DNA of 64,000 nt, from NCBI RefSeq assembly GCF_004912135.1, contig NZ_STGU01000002.1:310001-374000 (forward strand). The letters are read 5' to 3'. Under the pieces are notes generated by a model. The model was given only the letters and a program-made list of their open reading frames with translations, did no database searches and was not told the origin of the DNA. Origin of the DNA: Rhizobium rosettiformans W3 (GTDB lineage: Bacteria; Pseudomonadota; Alphaproteobacteria; Rhizobiales; Rhizobiaceae). The position numbers and the translations under genes are program-made. Each line of letters starts with the position of its first letter. Position 1 is the first letter of the stretch. Positions 1 through 8,672 of the stretch are shown here, in pieces.

Positions 1-148
1 CGACGGCGACCATGAAAGATTACGAAGAATTCATCTGCCGTACAGTTCGTCGTAACGTGACCCTCTCTATATCTCACTTCATCCACCGCTTCCCACCCGC
101 CGGGTTGTCCGGCGGCTCCAGTCAGAAGAACAGATGAAGGTAGATTCC

Positions 149-1693
149 ATGTCTGAACATAACGGTCGCTCCCTCAAGACGATCCTGAAGACCTCCACCG
201 CTGCCGGCCTTGCCGCCGTCATGCTGGTGACGGCCGCTCCCTTCGCCGCCGTTCCGGCGCTTGCTGCTCCCGTCGAAGTCGATGCCCCGCAGGTTCCGAG
301 CTTCGGCGACGTCGTCGAGGCCGTCCTCCCGGCCGTGGTGTCGGTTCGCGTCCAGTCGAACGTCCAGCCGGCATCGAACGATGAAAGCAACTTCTCCTTC
401 AATTTCGGTGGCCGCAGCTTCGAAGATCTGCCGGATGACCACCCGCTGAAGCGCTTCTTCCGCGAATTCGGTGGCCCGGGCATGGAAGGCCCGCGTGACC
501 GTGGTCCGCGTGCAGAGCGTGGCCCCGGCCGCCTGCGTCCGACCGCTCAGGGCTCCGGCTTCTTCATCTCCGAAGACGGCTATATCGTCACCAACAACCA
601 CGTCATCGACGACGGCCAGGCCTTCACCATCGTGATGAACGACGGCAAGGAATATGACGCCAAGCTTGTTGGCAAGGACAGCCGCACGGACCTCGCGCTG
701 CTGAAGGTCGACTCGCCCAATACCAAGTTCACCTATGTGAAGTTCGCCGACGACGAGAAGGTTCGCGTCGGTGACTGGGTCGTGGCCGTCGGCAACCCCT
801 TCGGTCTCGGCGGTACGGTGACGGCCGGGATCATCTCGGCCCGCGGCCGCAACATCGGCTCCGGCCCTTACGACGACTACCTGCAGATCGATGCCGCTGT
901 GAACCGCGGTAACTCCGGTGGCCCCGGCTTCAACCTGAACGGCGAAGTCGTCGGCATCAACACCGCGATCTTCTCGCCTTCGGGCGGCAACGTGGGTATC
1001 GCGTTTGCCATCCCGGCCTCGGTTGCGACCGACGTCATCGCCAAGCTCAAGGAAACCGGCACGGTTTCGCGCGGCTGGCTCGGCGTCCAGATCCAGCCGG
1101 TGACGGAAGACATCGCCGACAGCCTTGGTCTCGCAGAAGACTCTGGTGCGCTCGTCGTGGCACCGCAGGCAGGCTCTCCGGGTGAAGAGGCCGGCATCCG
1201 TCAAGGTGACGTCGTGACCGCCGTCAACGGTGATCCGGTCAAGGATCCGCGGGATCTCGCCCGCCGTATCGCAGCCTTTGCGCCGGACACCACGGTCGAT
1301 GTGACCCTGTGGCGTGATGGCAAGGCAACCGAAGTGAAGGTCAAGCTTGGCGAACTGCCGGCCGACCAGGCAGCAAGCGCCGAAACCGAGAACAATGCCG
1401 CCCCGGCTCCGGAAGCCGAGCAGGAACTCTCGGGCCTTGGTCTCTCGGTTCGCCCCGCAGAGGGTGGCAAGGGTCTCGCGATCGTCGACGTCGATCCCGA
1501 AAGCGAAGCCGCCGACAAGGGGCTGAAGTCCGGCGAGACGATCACCTCGGTGAACAACCAGGAAGTCTCGTCCTCCGCCGACGTCCAGAAGGTTCTGGAC
1601 CAGGCCAAGAAGGACGGCCGCACCCGCGCGCTCTTCCAGGTCGAATCGGAAAACGGCAGCCGCTTCGTGGCTCTCCCGATCAGCCAGGGCTGA
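149..1693 (+). CDS. degP: DegP/HtrA-type periplasmic serine endoprotease
   Basis: Envelope quality-control protease and chaperone that degrades misfolded periplasmic proteins. The 514-residue product has an export signal at about residues 9-44 (hydrophobic core, cleavage near ALA-AP). A trypsin-like domain follows with the full triad: His151 in NNHVID, Asp181 in RTDLALL and Ser256 in GNSGGP. Two PDZ domains follow (about residues 300-390 and 420-512), joined by an acidic Ala/Pro/Glu linker. An in-frame ATG lies at 134, but GAAGG eight bases before the ATG at 149 favours the later start. A strong terminator follows, then a two-component pair, as in Sinorhizobium and Agrobacterium degP loci, which suggests shared envelope-stress control (inference). 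Family and triad are certain; the naming among Do paralogues (degP/degQ/mucD) is less so. Confidence 0.95.
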   Translation: MSEHNGRSLKTILKTSTAAGLAAVMLVTAAPFAAVPALAAPVEVDAPQVPSFGDVVEAVLPAVVSVRVQSNVQPASNDESNFSFNFGGRSFEDLPDDHPLKRFFREFGGPGMEGPRDRGPRAERGPGRLRPTAQGSGFFISEDGYIVTNNHVIDDGQAFTIVMNDGKEYDAKLVGKDSRTDLALLKVDSPNTKFTYVKFADDEKVRVGDWVVAVGNPFGLGGTVTAGIISARGRNIGSGPYDDYLQIDAAVNRGNSGGPGFNLNGEVVGINTAIFSPSGGNVGIAFAIPASVATDVIAKLKETGTVSRGWLGVQIQPVTEDIADSLGLAEDSGALVVAPQAGSPGEEAGIRQGDVVTAVNGDPVKDPRDLARRIAAFAPDTTVDVTLWRDGKATEVKVKLGELPADQAASAETENNAAPAPEAEQELSGLGLSVRPAEGGKGLAIVDVDPESEAADKGLKSGETITSVNNQEVSSSADVQKVLDQAKKDGRTRALFQVESENGSRFVALPISQG

Positions 1694-1707
1694 TTGTGAT
1701 CTGACAA

Positions 1708-1745
1708 GGGGCGCCGGCGGTCTTGGACCGGCGGCGCCCTTTGTC
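1708..1745 (+). terminator. Rho-independent terminator after degP
   Basis: GGGCGCCG and CGGCGCCC form a long GC stem, extended inward by GGTC/GACC around a TTG loop and followed by TTTGTCGTTT. It lies 15 bases after the degP stop, so it should separate most degP transcripts from the two-component genes. Confidence 0.8.
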
Positions 1746-1790
1746 GTTTCTGACGGTCGGTGACCGTCACTAATCAGGAAAGGACGAAGC

Positions 1791-2549
1791 ATGGGGATCG
1801 CGGAACACGGACAGCCGAAGTCCGGCGAAACCGGCTATACGGTGGCGGATGCCGACGCTAATGTCGCCCGTATGAAGATACTTGTCATCGAAGACGACCT
1901 GGAAGCCGCAGCTTACATGACCAAGGCCTTTCGTGAGGCCGGCATTGTCGCCGATCACGCAAGCGATGGTGAGAGTGGCCTCTTCATGGGCACCGAAAAC
2001 ACCTATGACGTCATGGTGGTCGACCGCATGCTGCCGCGCCGGGATGGCATCTCCGTCATCAGCGAGCTGCGCAAGCGCGGTATCGACACGCCCGTCCTGA
2101 TCCTCTCGGCACTCGGCCAGGTGGACGACCGCGTGACCGGCCTGCGCGCCGGCGGCGACGACTATCTGCCGAAGCCCTATGCCTTTTCCGAATTGCTCGC
2201 CCGCGTCGAGGTGCTTGGCCGCCGCAAGGGCAAGCCCGAGCAGGACATGGTCTATCGTGTCGGCGATCTTGAGCTTGACCGGCTCTCCCACGAGGTGAAG
2301 CGCGCGGGCAAGGAAATCCTGCTGCAGCCGCGCGAATTCCGCCTGCTCGAATATCTGATGAAAAATGCCGGCCAGGTTGTGACGCGCACCATGCTGCTCG
2401 AAAACGTCTGGGACTATCACTTCGACCCGCAGACCAATGTGATCGATGTGCATGTCTCGCGGCTGCGGTCGAAGATCGAGAAGGACTTCGACCGGCCGCT
2501 TCTGAAGACCGTGCGTGGCGCAGGCTACATGATCAAGGACGAAGGCTGA
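1791..2549 (+). CDS. OmpR/PhoB-family response regulator
   Basis: DNA-binding response regulator of a two-component system. The receiver domain begins at MKILVIEDD (ATG at 1872) and carries the acidic pair ED, the phospho-acceptor Asp in VVDRMLP (residue 78 from the first start, 51 from MKIL), the conserved Ser of ILSALG and Lys in LPKPYAF. The C-terminal winged helix ends in VRGAGYMI, typical of OmpR proteins. The ATG at 1791 has a good site (AGGAAAGGA), giving a 27-residue extension before the receiver; the ATG at 1872 lacks a clear site. The gene ends one base before the kinase ATG, so the two are translationally coupled. Its position after degP suggests an envelope-stress regulon, which is inference. 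Confidence 0.93.
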   Translation: MGIAEHGQPKSGETGYTVADADANVARMKILVIEDDLEAAAYMTKAFREAGIVADHASDGESGLFMGTENTYDVMVVDRMLPRRDGISVISELRKRGIDTPVLILSALGQVDDRVTGLRAGGDDYLPKPYAFSELLARVEVLGRRKGKPEQDMVYRVGDLELDRLSHEVKRAGKEILLQPREFRLLEYLMKNAGQVVTRTMLLENVWDYHFDPQTNVIDVHVSRLRSKIEKDFDRPLLKTVRGAGYMIKDEG

Positions 2550-2550
2550 C

Positions 2551-3966
2551 ATGCGGCTGAAGTCCCGTCTCGGGGTGCTGGCGAAGTCCACGGCCGTCCG
2601 GCTCTCCGCTCTCTACATCCTGCTTTTCGCGCTGTGCGCAGCCTTCCTCGTCTTCTACGTCACCGGTCTCGCCGAGCGTATACTGAGCAATCAGACGCGC
2701 GAGTCGCTGAAGCAGGAGGTGACCGAGATCCAGGGCGCCTTCGAGCGCGGCGGCATCAACCAGCTGCTGCGCACCATGGAGCGCCGCGCTCGCCAGCCGG
2801 GGGCGAACCTCTATGTGATCGCAAGCCCCAATGGCGAGATCCTTGCTGGCAATGTCGCCTCGCTGCAGCCCGGCGTCTTCGACGAGGAGGGCTGGACCAA
2901 TTTCCCCTTCCGCTACCAGCGTTATACCGACAGCGGCGGCGTCAAGCGCCACTTGGCGACCGGCCATGTCTTCGTTCTGGAGAACGGGATCCGCGTGCTT
3001 GTCGGCCGTGACCTCGGTGAGCCAGGCAAACTGCGACAACTGGTGCGCCAGGCCCTGATGGTGGCGCTGCTGATCATGGGTGTCGGCGCCGTGGTTATCT
3101 GGTTTGCCATCGGCCGCAATGCCTTGAAGCGCATCGACCGCGTCTCGGCCGCCAGCCAGAAGATCATTTCCGGCGACCTTTCGCAGCGACTTCCGGTCTC
3201 CGGCTCGGGTGATGAATTCGATCGCCTCTCGTCTTCGCTGAACGGCATGCTGGGGCGGATCGAGCAGTTGAACGAGGGACTGAAACAGGTCTCCGACAAC
3301 ATCGCCCACGACCTCAAGACGCCGTTGACGCGCCTGCGCAACAAGGCCGCCGATGCGCTGAACGAAGACGATGCGCAGGCGAAGCGGGCAGCACTCGAGA
3401 CGATCATCGCCGAATCCGACCAGCTGATCCGCACCTTCAACGCGCTTCTGATGATCTCCCGTGTCGAAGCCGGTTCGATTGCCGCTGAACTGTCGGAGAT
3501 CGATGTTTCCGCAATCGCCGCCGACAGCGCCGAACTCTACGAGCCGGTGGCGGAAGAGGCAGGCCAGGTGATGATCTGCGAGATCGCACCGGGCCTCTCG
3601 GTCCGCGGCAATCGCGAACTGGTGGGGCAGGCGATCTCCAACCTGATCGACAACGCCATCAAATATGGCAGCCAGGGCGAGACCGGCTCCGAGATCCGGG
3701 TGCGGGTATCCAGCGGACCGCAAGGCGTCGAGATCGCGGTTTCCGACCAGGGACCCGGCGTGCCGGAGGACAAGCGCGCCGAGGTGGTGAAGCGCTTCGT
3801 TCGTCTCGACAAGAGCCGCTCGAAGCCTGGTACGGGCCTCGGCCTGTCACTGGTCGAAGCGATCATGGCGCTGCATGGCGGACGGTTGGTTCTGTCCGAT
3901 ACGCGATCGGATCCGGACAACCCCGGTCTGACGGTGACCATGGTGTTCCCAGGCATGAAGCCTTGA
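2551..3966 (+). CDS. Membrane sensor histidine kinase, partner of the preceding regulator
   Basis: EnvZ/QseC-type kinase of 471 residues. A first membrane segment (about 14-38) and a second (about 163-187) bracket a periplasmic sensor of some 125 residues. A HAMP linker follows, then the HisKA helix with phospho-acceptor His253 in NIAHDLKTPLTRLR, and a HATPase_c domain with N box NLIDNAIKYG, G1 box DQGPGVPE and G2 box GTGLGLSLVEAI. It starts immediately after the response-regulator stop, so the two are co-expressed. The signal is not evident from sequence. Family assignment is secure; its link to DegP is contextual. Confidence 0.94.
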   Translation: MRLKSRLGVLAKSTAVRLSALYILLFALCAAFLVFYVTGLAERILSNQTRESLKQEVTEIQGAFERGGINQLLRTMERRARQPGANLYVIASPNGEILAGNVASLQPGVFDEEGWTNFPFRYQRYTDSGGVKRHLATGHVFVLENGIRVLVGRDLGEPGKLRQLVRQALMVALLIMGVGAVVIWFAIGRNALKRIDRVSAASQKIISGDLSQRLPVSGSGDEFDRLSSSLNGMLGRIEQLNEGLKQVSDNIAHDLKTPLTRLRNKAADALNEDDAQAKRAALETIIAESDQLIRTFNALLMISRVEAGSIAAELSEIDVSAIAADSAELYEPVAEEAGQVMICEIAPGLSVRGNRELVGQAISNLIDNAIKYGSQGETGSEIRVRVSSGPQGVEIAVSDQGPGVPEDKRAEVVKRFVRLDKSRSKPGTGLGLSLVEAIMALHGGRLVLSDTRSDPDNPGLTVTMVFPGMKP

Positions 3967-4072
3967 GCGGAACCACGCTCATTCGGCGGCATGCGTTCTC
4001 ATCGCAGATCTTTGGTGTAACCTGACCCGGTTTGAGATTCGCAAGAAATCTCGACCGGGAGAGGAGACACTG

Positions 4073-7030
4073 ATGGGGAACGGCAGGACGAGCAGATTGT
4101 CCGAGGTGGCCGACGGGGTGATCCGTCCGCTGAATCAGACGGAACTGAAGGCGGCAACCGCGCTCCTCAAGGACCTCGTCAAGCAGGAACCGGGCCTTGC
4201 GGACCATCTGGCTGCCGACGGGCCGCTGCGCAGCTTCATTCTATCAGCCTTTACGCTCTCCCCCTATCTGCGCGACATTGCCAATCTGAAGCCCTCGCTT
4301 CTGCTGGATGCCGTGGCCTTGCCGCTGGAGCCGCAGATCCTCGATGCGGTCGAAGAAGCCCGCCGGGCCTGGATGCCGGATGAAGCCGGCGCCGTGCCGG
4401 GGGAAGCCGAGGTGATGACCCGGCTGAGACACGCCAAGCGCAAGGTGGCCTTTCTGACGGCACTTGCCGATCTCGCCCGCGTCTTCATGGCCCGCGACAC
4501 GACGGCCTGGCTGACGGCGGTTGCCGATGCGGCGGTGGCCGCGGCGATCGACCACCTGCTGCTCGCCGGTCACGAGAGCGGCAAGCTGACGCTGAAGAAC
4601 CGCGAGAACCCGGCGGAAGGCAGCGGGCTCGTGGTGCTCGGCATGGGCAAACATGGCGCCCGTGAGCTCAACTACTCCTCCGACATCGACCTCGTCATCT
4701 TCTACGATCCCGACACCGGCATCCTGAAGGAGCCGGACGATGCCATGGAAACCTATGGCCGCATGATGCGCCGTCTGGTCCGCATCCTGCAGGAGCGGAC
4801 GGCCGATGGCTATGTCTTCCGCACCGACCTGCGTCTCAGACCCGATCCGGGCTCGACGCCGCTTGCGGTGCCGGTCGAGGCGGCGCTGATCTATTATGAG
4901 GGCAGGGGGCAGAACTGGGAGCGCGCGGCCTTCATCAAGGCGCGGCCGGTGGCCGGCGACTTGAAGGCAGGCGAGGGCTTTCTGCGCGAACTCGTACCCT
5001 TCGTCTTCCGTAAATATCTCGATTATGCGGCGATTGCCGACATCCATTCGATCAAGCGCCAGATCCATGTGCACAAGGGCCATGGCGCGATTGCGGTGAA
5101 GGGCCATAATGTCAAGCTCGGCCGCGGCGGCATCCGCGAGATCGAGTTTTTCGCCCAGACCCAGCAGCTGATTGCCGGCGGTCGCATGCCGGACCTGCGC
5201 TGCCGTCCGACCGAGGAGGCGCTGAAGGCGCTGGCCGCGGCGCGCTGGATCGACGAGCAGACGGCCGATGAGCTCATCGACTGCTACTGGTTCCTGCGCG
5301 ATATCGAGCACCGCATTCAGATGGTGCATGACGAGCAGACTCATGTGCTGCCGGAAACGGAGGCAGAGCTGAAGCGCATCGCCTTCATGCTCGGCTTCAT
5401 CGACACGACGGCCTTCTCCCGCGCGCTCGAGACAACGCTGCGAACGGTGGAGAAACGTTATGCCCGCCTCTTCGAGAAGGAAGAGGGCCTGTCGAGCGCG
5501 ACGGGCAATCTCGTCTTCACCGGCCAGCAGGACGATCCGGATACGCTCAAGACGCTGAAGGCTCTCGGCTTCGAGCGGCCCGAAGCGATCTCTGGCGTGA
5601 TCCGCACCTGGCATTATGGCCGCTACCGCGCGACCCAATCGGTCGAGGCGCGCGAGCGGCTGACGGCGATGACGCCGGACCTCTTGAAGGCCTTCGGCGA
5701 GAGCAGGCGGGCCGACGACGCGTTGCTGCGCTTCGACAACTTTCTCTCAGGACTGCCGGCGGGCATCCAGCTCTTTTCGTTGCTCGGCAACAATCCCGCC
5801 CTTCTCGACCTGATGGTCAACATCATGGCGGCCGCCCCCCGGCTTGCCGAGATCATCGCCGAACGCCCGCATGTCTTCGACGGCATGCTGGACCCAAGCC
5901 TCCTGGTCGAGCTTCCCACCCGTGACTATCTCGGCAAGCGGCTGAAAAGTTTCCTGTCCAGCGCAAGGCATTACGAGGAAATCCTCGACCGTCTGCGCAT
6001 CTTTGCCGCCGAACAGCGCTTCCTGATCGGCATTCGCCTGCTGACCGGTTCGATCGGCGGCGCCCAGGCGGGGCATGCCTTCACCGATCTCGCCGGCCTC
6101 GTCATCGACGAGGCACTGAAAGCGGTGATCGCCGAAATGGAAGCGGCCCATGGCAGGATCCCCGGCGGCCGCGTGGCGCTGGCCGGCATGGGCAAGCTCG
6201 GCTCCTACGAGCTGACGGCAGGGTCGGATGTCGACCTCATCCTGCTTTACGAGCATGACGACGACGCGTCGGAATCCGATGGCACAAAGCCGCTCGATCC
6301 CGTGCGCTATTTCACCCGGCTTACCCAGCGACTGATGGCGGCCCTTTCGGCGCCGACGGCCGAAGGCGTGCTCTACGAAGTCGACATGCGGCTTCGCCCC
6401 TCCGGCAACAAGGGACCGGTCGCCACCCGGCTGCGCTCGTTTGCCCGCTATCAGCGTGAGGAGGCCTGGACCTGGGAGCATATGGCGCTCTCAAGAGCGC
6501 GCATGATTTCAGGTGATCAAAGCCTGATCGAAGAGGCCGAGCGCATCATCGAAGAGGTGCTGGCTGCCCCGCGGGATCAGGCGAAGACTGTCAAGGACGT
6601 GGCCGAGATGCGCGCGCTGATCGAAAAGGAGAAGCCGCCGAAGGACATCTGGGACCTGAAGCTCATCCCCGGCGGCCTGATCGACATTGAATTCATCGCG
6701 CAGTATCTCGCCCTTATCGCCCCCGGCAAGGGGCATCGGGTCCGCACGAACGAGCTCTCCACCGCCGATGCGCTGAAGGCACTGGGCGCGCTCATCGATC
6801 CGAACGACCTCGACACCTGCCTGATAGCGCTGAAGCTTTACACCGATCTCTCGCAGGTCATCCGCCTTTGCATCGACGGTCCCTTCGAGCCGGGCAATGT
6901 CCCGGCAGGTCTGACCGACCGGGTGGCGCGCGCCGCCGAAAGCCCTGATTTGAAAACCGCTGAGGCCGAGGTGAAGCGGCTGTCGAAGGCGGTGCGCAAG
7001 GTGTTTTCAAGGGTGATGGCGCGGTCTTGA
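4073..7030 (+). CDS. glnE: Bifunctional glutamine synthetase adenylyltransferase / adenylyl-removing enzyme
   Basis: Modifies the GlnA dodecamer: adenylylates it under nitrogen excess and removes AMP under limitation, in response to PII and glutamine. At 985 residues it is full length. Both nucleotidyltransferase halves are visible: the deadenylylating half has GMGKHGARELNYSSDIDLV near residue 190 and the adenylylating half GMGKLGSYELTAGSDVDLI near residue 705, each keeping the G-S-D-x-D metal-binding signature. Helical domains (with DIEHRIQMVHDEQTH and GGLIDIEFIAQYL) follow each. GAGGAG sits nine bases before the ATG. It stands 106 bases after the kinase gene and converges on the flippase gene. 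Confidence 0.97.
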   Translation: MGNGRTSRLSEVADGVIRPLNQTELKAATALLKDLVKQEPGLADHLAADGPLRSFILSAFTLSPYLRDIANLKPSLLLDAVALPLEPQILDAVEEARRAWMPDEAGAVPGEAEVMTRLRHAKRKVAFLTALADLARVFMARDTTAWLTAVADAAVAAAIDHLLLAGHESGKLTLKNRENPAEGSGLVVLGMGKHGARELNYSSDIDLVIFYDPDTGILKEPDDAMETYGRMMRRLVRILQERTADGYVFRTDLRLRPDPGSTPLAVPVEAALIYYEGRGQNWERAAFIKARPVAGDLKAGEGFLRELVPFVFRKYLDYAAIADIHSIKRQIHVHKGHGAIAVKGHNVKLGRGGIREIEFFAQTQQLIAGGRMPDLRCRPTEEALKALAAARWIDEQTADELIDCYWFLRDIEHRIQMVHDEQTHVLPETEAELKRIAFMLGFIDTTAFSRALETTLRTVEKRYARLFEKEEGLSSATGNLVFTGQQDDPDTLKTLKALGFERPEAISGVIRTWHYGRYRATQSVEARERLTAMTPDLLKAFGESRRADDALLRFDNFLSGLPAGIQLFSLLGNNPALLDLMVNIMAAAPRLAEIIAERPHVFDGMLDPSLLVELPTRDYLGKRLKSFLSSARHYEEILDRLRIFAAEQRFLIGIRLLTGSIGGAQAGHAFTDLAGLVIDEALKAVIAEMEAAHGRIPGGRVALAGMGKLGSYELTAGSDVDLILLYEHDDDASESDGTKPLDPVRYFTRLTQRLMAALSAPTAEGVLYEVDMRLRPSGNKGPVATRLRSFARYQREEAWTWEHMALSRARMISGDQSLIEEAERIIEEVLAAPRDQAKTVKDVAEMRALIEKEKPPKDIWDLKLIPGGLIDIEFIAQYLALIAPGKGHRVRTNELSTADALKALGALIDPNDLDTCLIALKLYTDLSQVIRLCIDGPFEPGNVPAGLTDRVARAAESPDLKTAEAEVKRLSKAVRKVFSRVMARS

Positions 7031-7051
7031 GGGACGCAGCAGCCGGCAAGG

Positions 7052-8539
7052 TCAGGCCGGGCGGTTGGCGATCAGTCTCAAGGGCTTCATCGCAAAACCG
7101 ACAAGCAGGTTGAAGGTTGAGCGGTCGAGGAGGAAGACCAGGAGCGCCACGATCGGCCAGACGGCGCAGGCGAGAATGAAGGCGGTAAGCCAGTCGTCGA
7201 CGGTCAGATGCGCAAAGGTTGCCGCGGCAAGCAGCGCGAAGGGCAGGGCAAGCGGTCCCGCGACGCGCCGCATGATGCCGCTCAGCGTCAGGTGACCGCC
7301 GAAATCGAAGAGCGAGCGAAGGGCTGCCGCGCAGGCCGCGCCGACAATGCCGAACTGCATGGTGAGCAGCACCAGCACGCCGGCAAAGGGCAAGAGCAGC
7401 CCCAGATGCAGCTTGGCGATGAGGTCAGGTCGGTGCTGGCTGTGGATCAGCCAATAGGGCGCAAAGATCAGCGAATTGAGCCAGATCGAGGTGACGAGGA
7501 TCGTCGCGGGCAGACGCGCCCGCTCGGCAAAGGCCTCGCCGAGCCAGAGCGTCAAGAGCGGATCCATCAGCAGGATCGTCGAGGCGCAGATGCCGCCATA
7601 GAGCAGGGCGGTGACGATCAGCACGCGCGCGGTCAGGGCTTTCGCCTCTTCCGATTCCGAACTCGCAAGCCGTGGGAAGATGGCCCGGGAAATGGCACCG
7701 GGAATGATCTGGCTGCGCGAGATGAGGTTCAGCGGCACGGCATAATAGGTCACGGCGGCCACGCCGAAGAAGCGGCCGATCATCAACTGGTCGAGCGAAC
7801 CAAGGATCGGCGTGAGCACCGAGGAGATCGTGACCCAGCCGCCATAGGAGAGAAGCCGGCGGGCCCGGTCCCGGTCGAAATCGCGAAAACGCAGCGGCCC
7901 TTCGATGTGGTTGATGGCGATGAAGATCGCGAGCATCAGGAGCACGCGGGCGAGCACGGCACCTGGAATGACCGTGCCCAGATCCGGAGAGACGAAGACG
8001 GCGAAGGCGAGCGGCAGGATCTGGGCGAAGATCGCGCCCGAGACCTGCAGCACATTGGCGAGCGCAAAATTCTCCCGCGCTTCGATCGCGTCGATTCCGG
8101 CGCCGTTCAGAATGACGAGCGGCAGAAGGAGCGCGATCCACGGCATGGCCGCCTTGACCTCGCCCTCGATCTCGGCGGGCACCTGCACCACGCCGCCGAC
8201 GATGTACGAGCCGAGCAGATAAAGCAGGAATGCGCCGAAACAGGTCATCGACGCGTTGATGGTGAAGGAGGTGACGATGACGCGCGCGCGTTCTCGCTGA
8301 TCGGATCGGTCGAGGCGGGCGAGTGCATTGATCGTGGCAGGCGCAAGGCCAAGCTCAAGAAATCCGAGATAAGCGATCATCACCCAGATCAGCGAAATCA
8401 CGCCGTAACGGGCGTCGCCGACATAGTCGATGTAGACGGGAACCGTCAGGATCATCACCGGAATCGGCAAGAGGGCGCCGATCAGGTTGATGATGAAATT
8501 GACGTAAAGCCGATTGCGCGGCTTGCCTTCGCTGGCCAT
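7052..8539 (-). CDS. Polysaccharide/oligosaccharide flippase-like membrane protein (Wzx/PST family)
   Basis: Polytopic inner-membrane protein of 495 residues with about twelve to fourteen hydrophobic segments spread along its length and short charged loops. The N-terminus (NFIINLIGALLPIPVMI) and the following LELGLAP segment match the MVF/PST superfamily of lipid-linked oligosaccharide translocases (Wzx, RfbX). The usual role is flipping undecaprenyl-linked sugar units for exopolysaccharide, O-antigen or capsule. No glycosyltransferase or polymerase gene is adjacent, so the substrate is unknown. GGGAC precedes the ATG. It is separated by 133 bases from the pleC-like gene read in the same direction, and both share an unusual leader (see findings). 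Confidence 0.8.
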   Translation of the reverse strand: MASEGKPRNRLYVNFIINLIGALLPIPVMILTVPVYIDYVGDARYGVISLIWVMIAYLGFLELGLAPATINALARLDRSDQRERARVIVTSFTINASMTCFGAFLLYLLGSYIVGGVVQVPAEIEGEVKAAMPWIALLLPLVILNGAGIDAIEARENFALANVLQVSGAIFAQILPLAFAVFVSPDLGTVIPGAVLARVLLMLAIFIAINHIEGPLRFRDFDRDRARRLLSYGGWVTISSVLTPILGSLDQLMIGRFFGVAAVTYYAVPLNLISRSQIIPGAISRAIFPRLASSESEEAKALTARVLIVTALLYGGICASTILLMDPLLTLWLGEAFAERARLPATILVTSIWLNSLIFAPYWLIHSQHRPDLIAKLHLGLLLPFAGVLVLLTMQFGIVGAACAAALRSLFDFGGHLTLSGIMRRVAGPLALPFALLAAATFAHLTVDDWLTAFILACAVWPIVALLVFLLDRSTFNLLVGFAMKPLRLIANRPA

Positions 8540-8672
8540 TGCGGTCCCTGTCTGTCCCTCCGGTTTCCACCGGATTGTCCCGACCCTGTCATGGACCGGG
8601 GACCCTTACGGATGGGTAAGTCCGGCCGCGCAATCGGCAGGAAGGGTTAAGGGCGGGTAAACGGGGCCGCCC

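Noticed and set aside
1..133. Possible 3' end of an upstream gene or short leader frame
   Set aside because: Short open frames exist but I see no recognisable domain end; too little sequence to judge.
122..1792. Long open frame on the minus strand across degP
   Set aside because: It has no recognisable domain and is the mirror of a GC-rich, strongly coding plus-strand gene.
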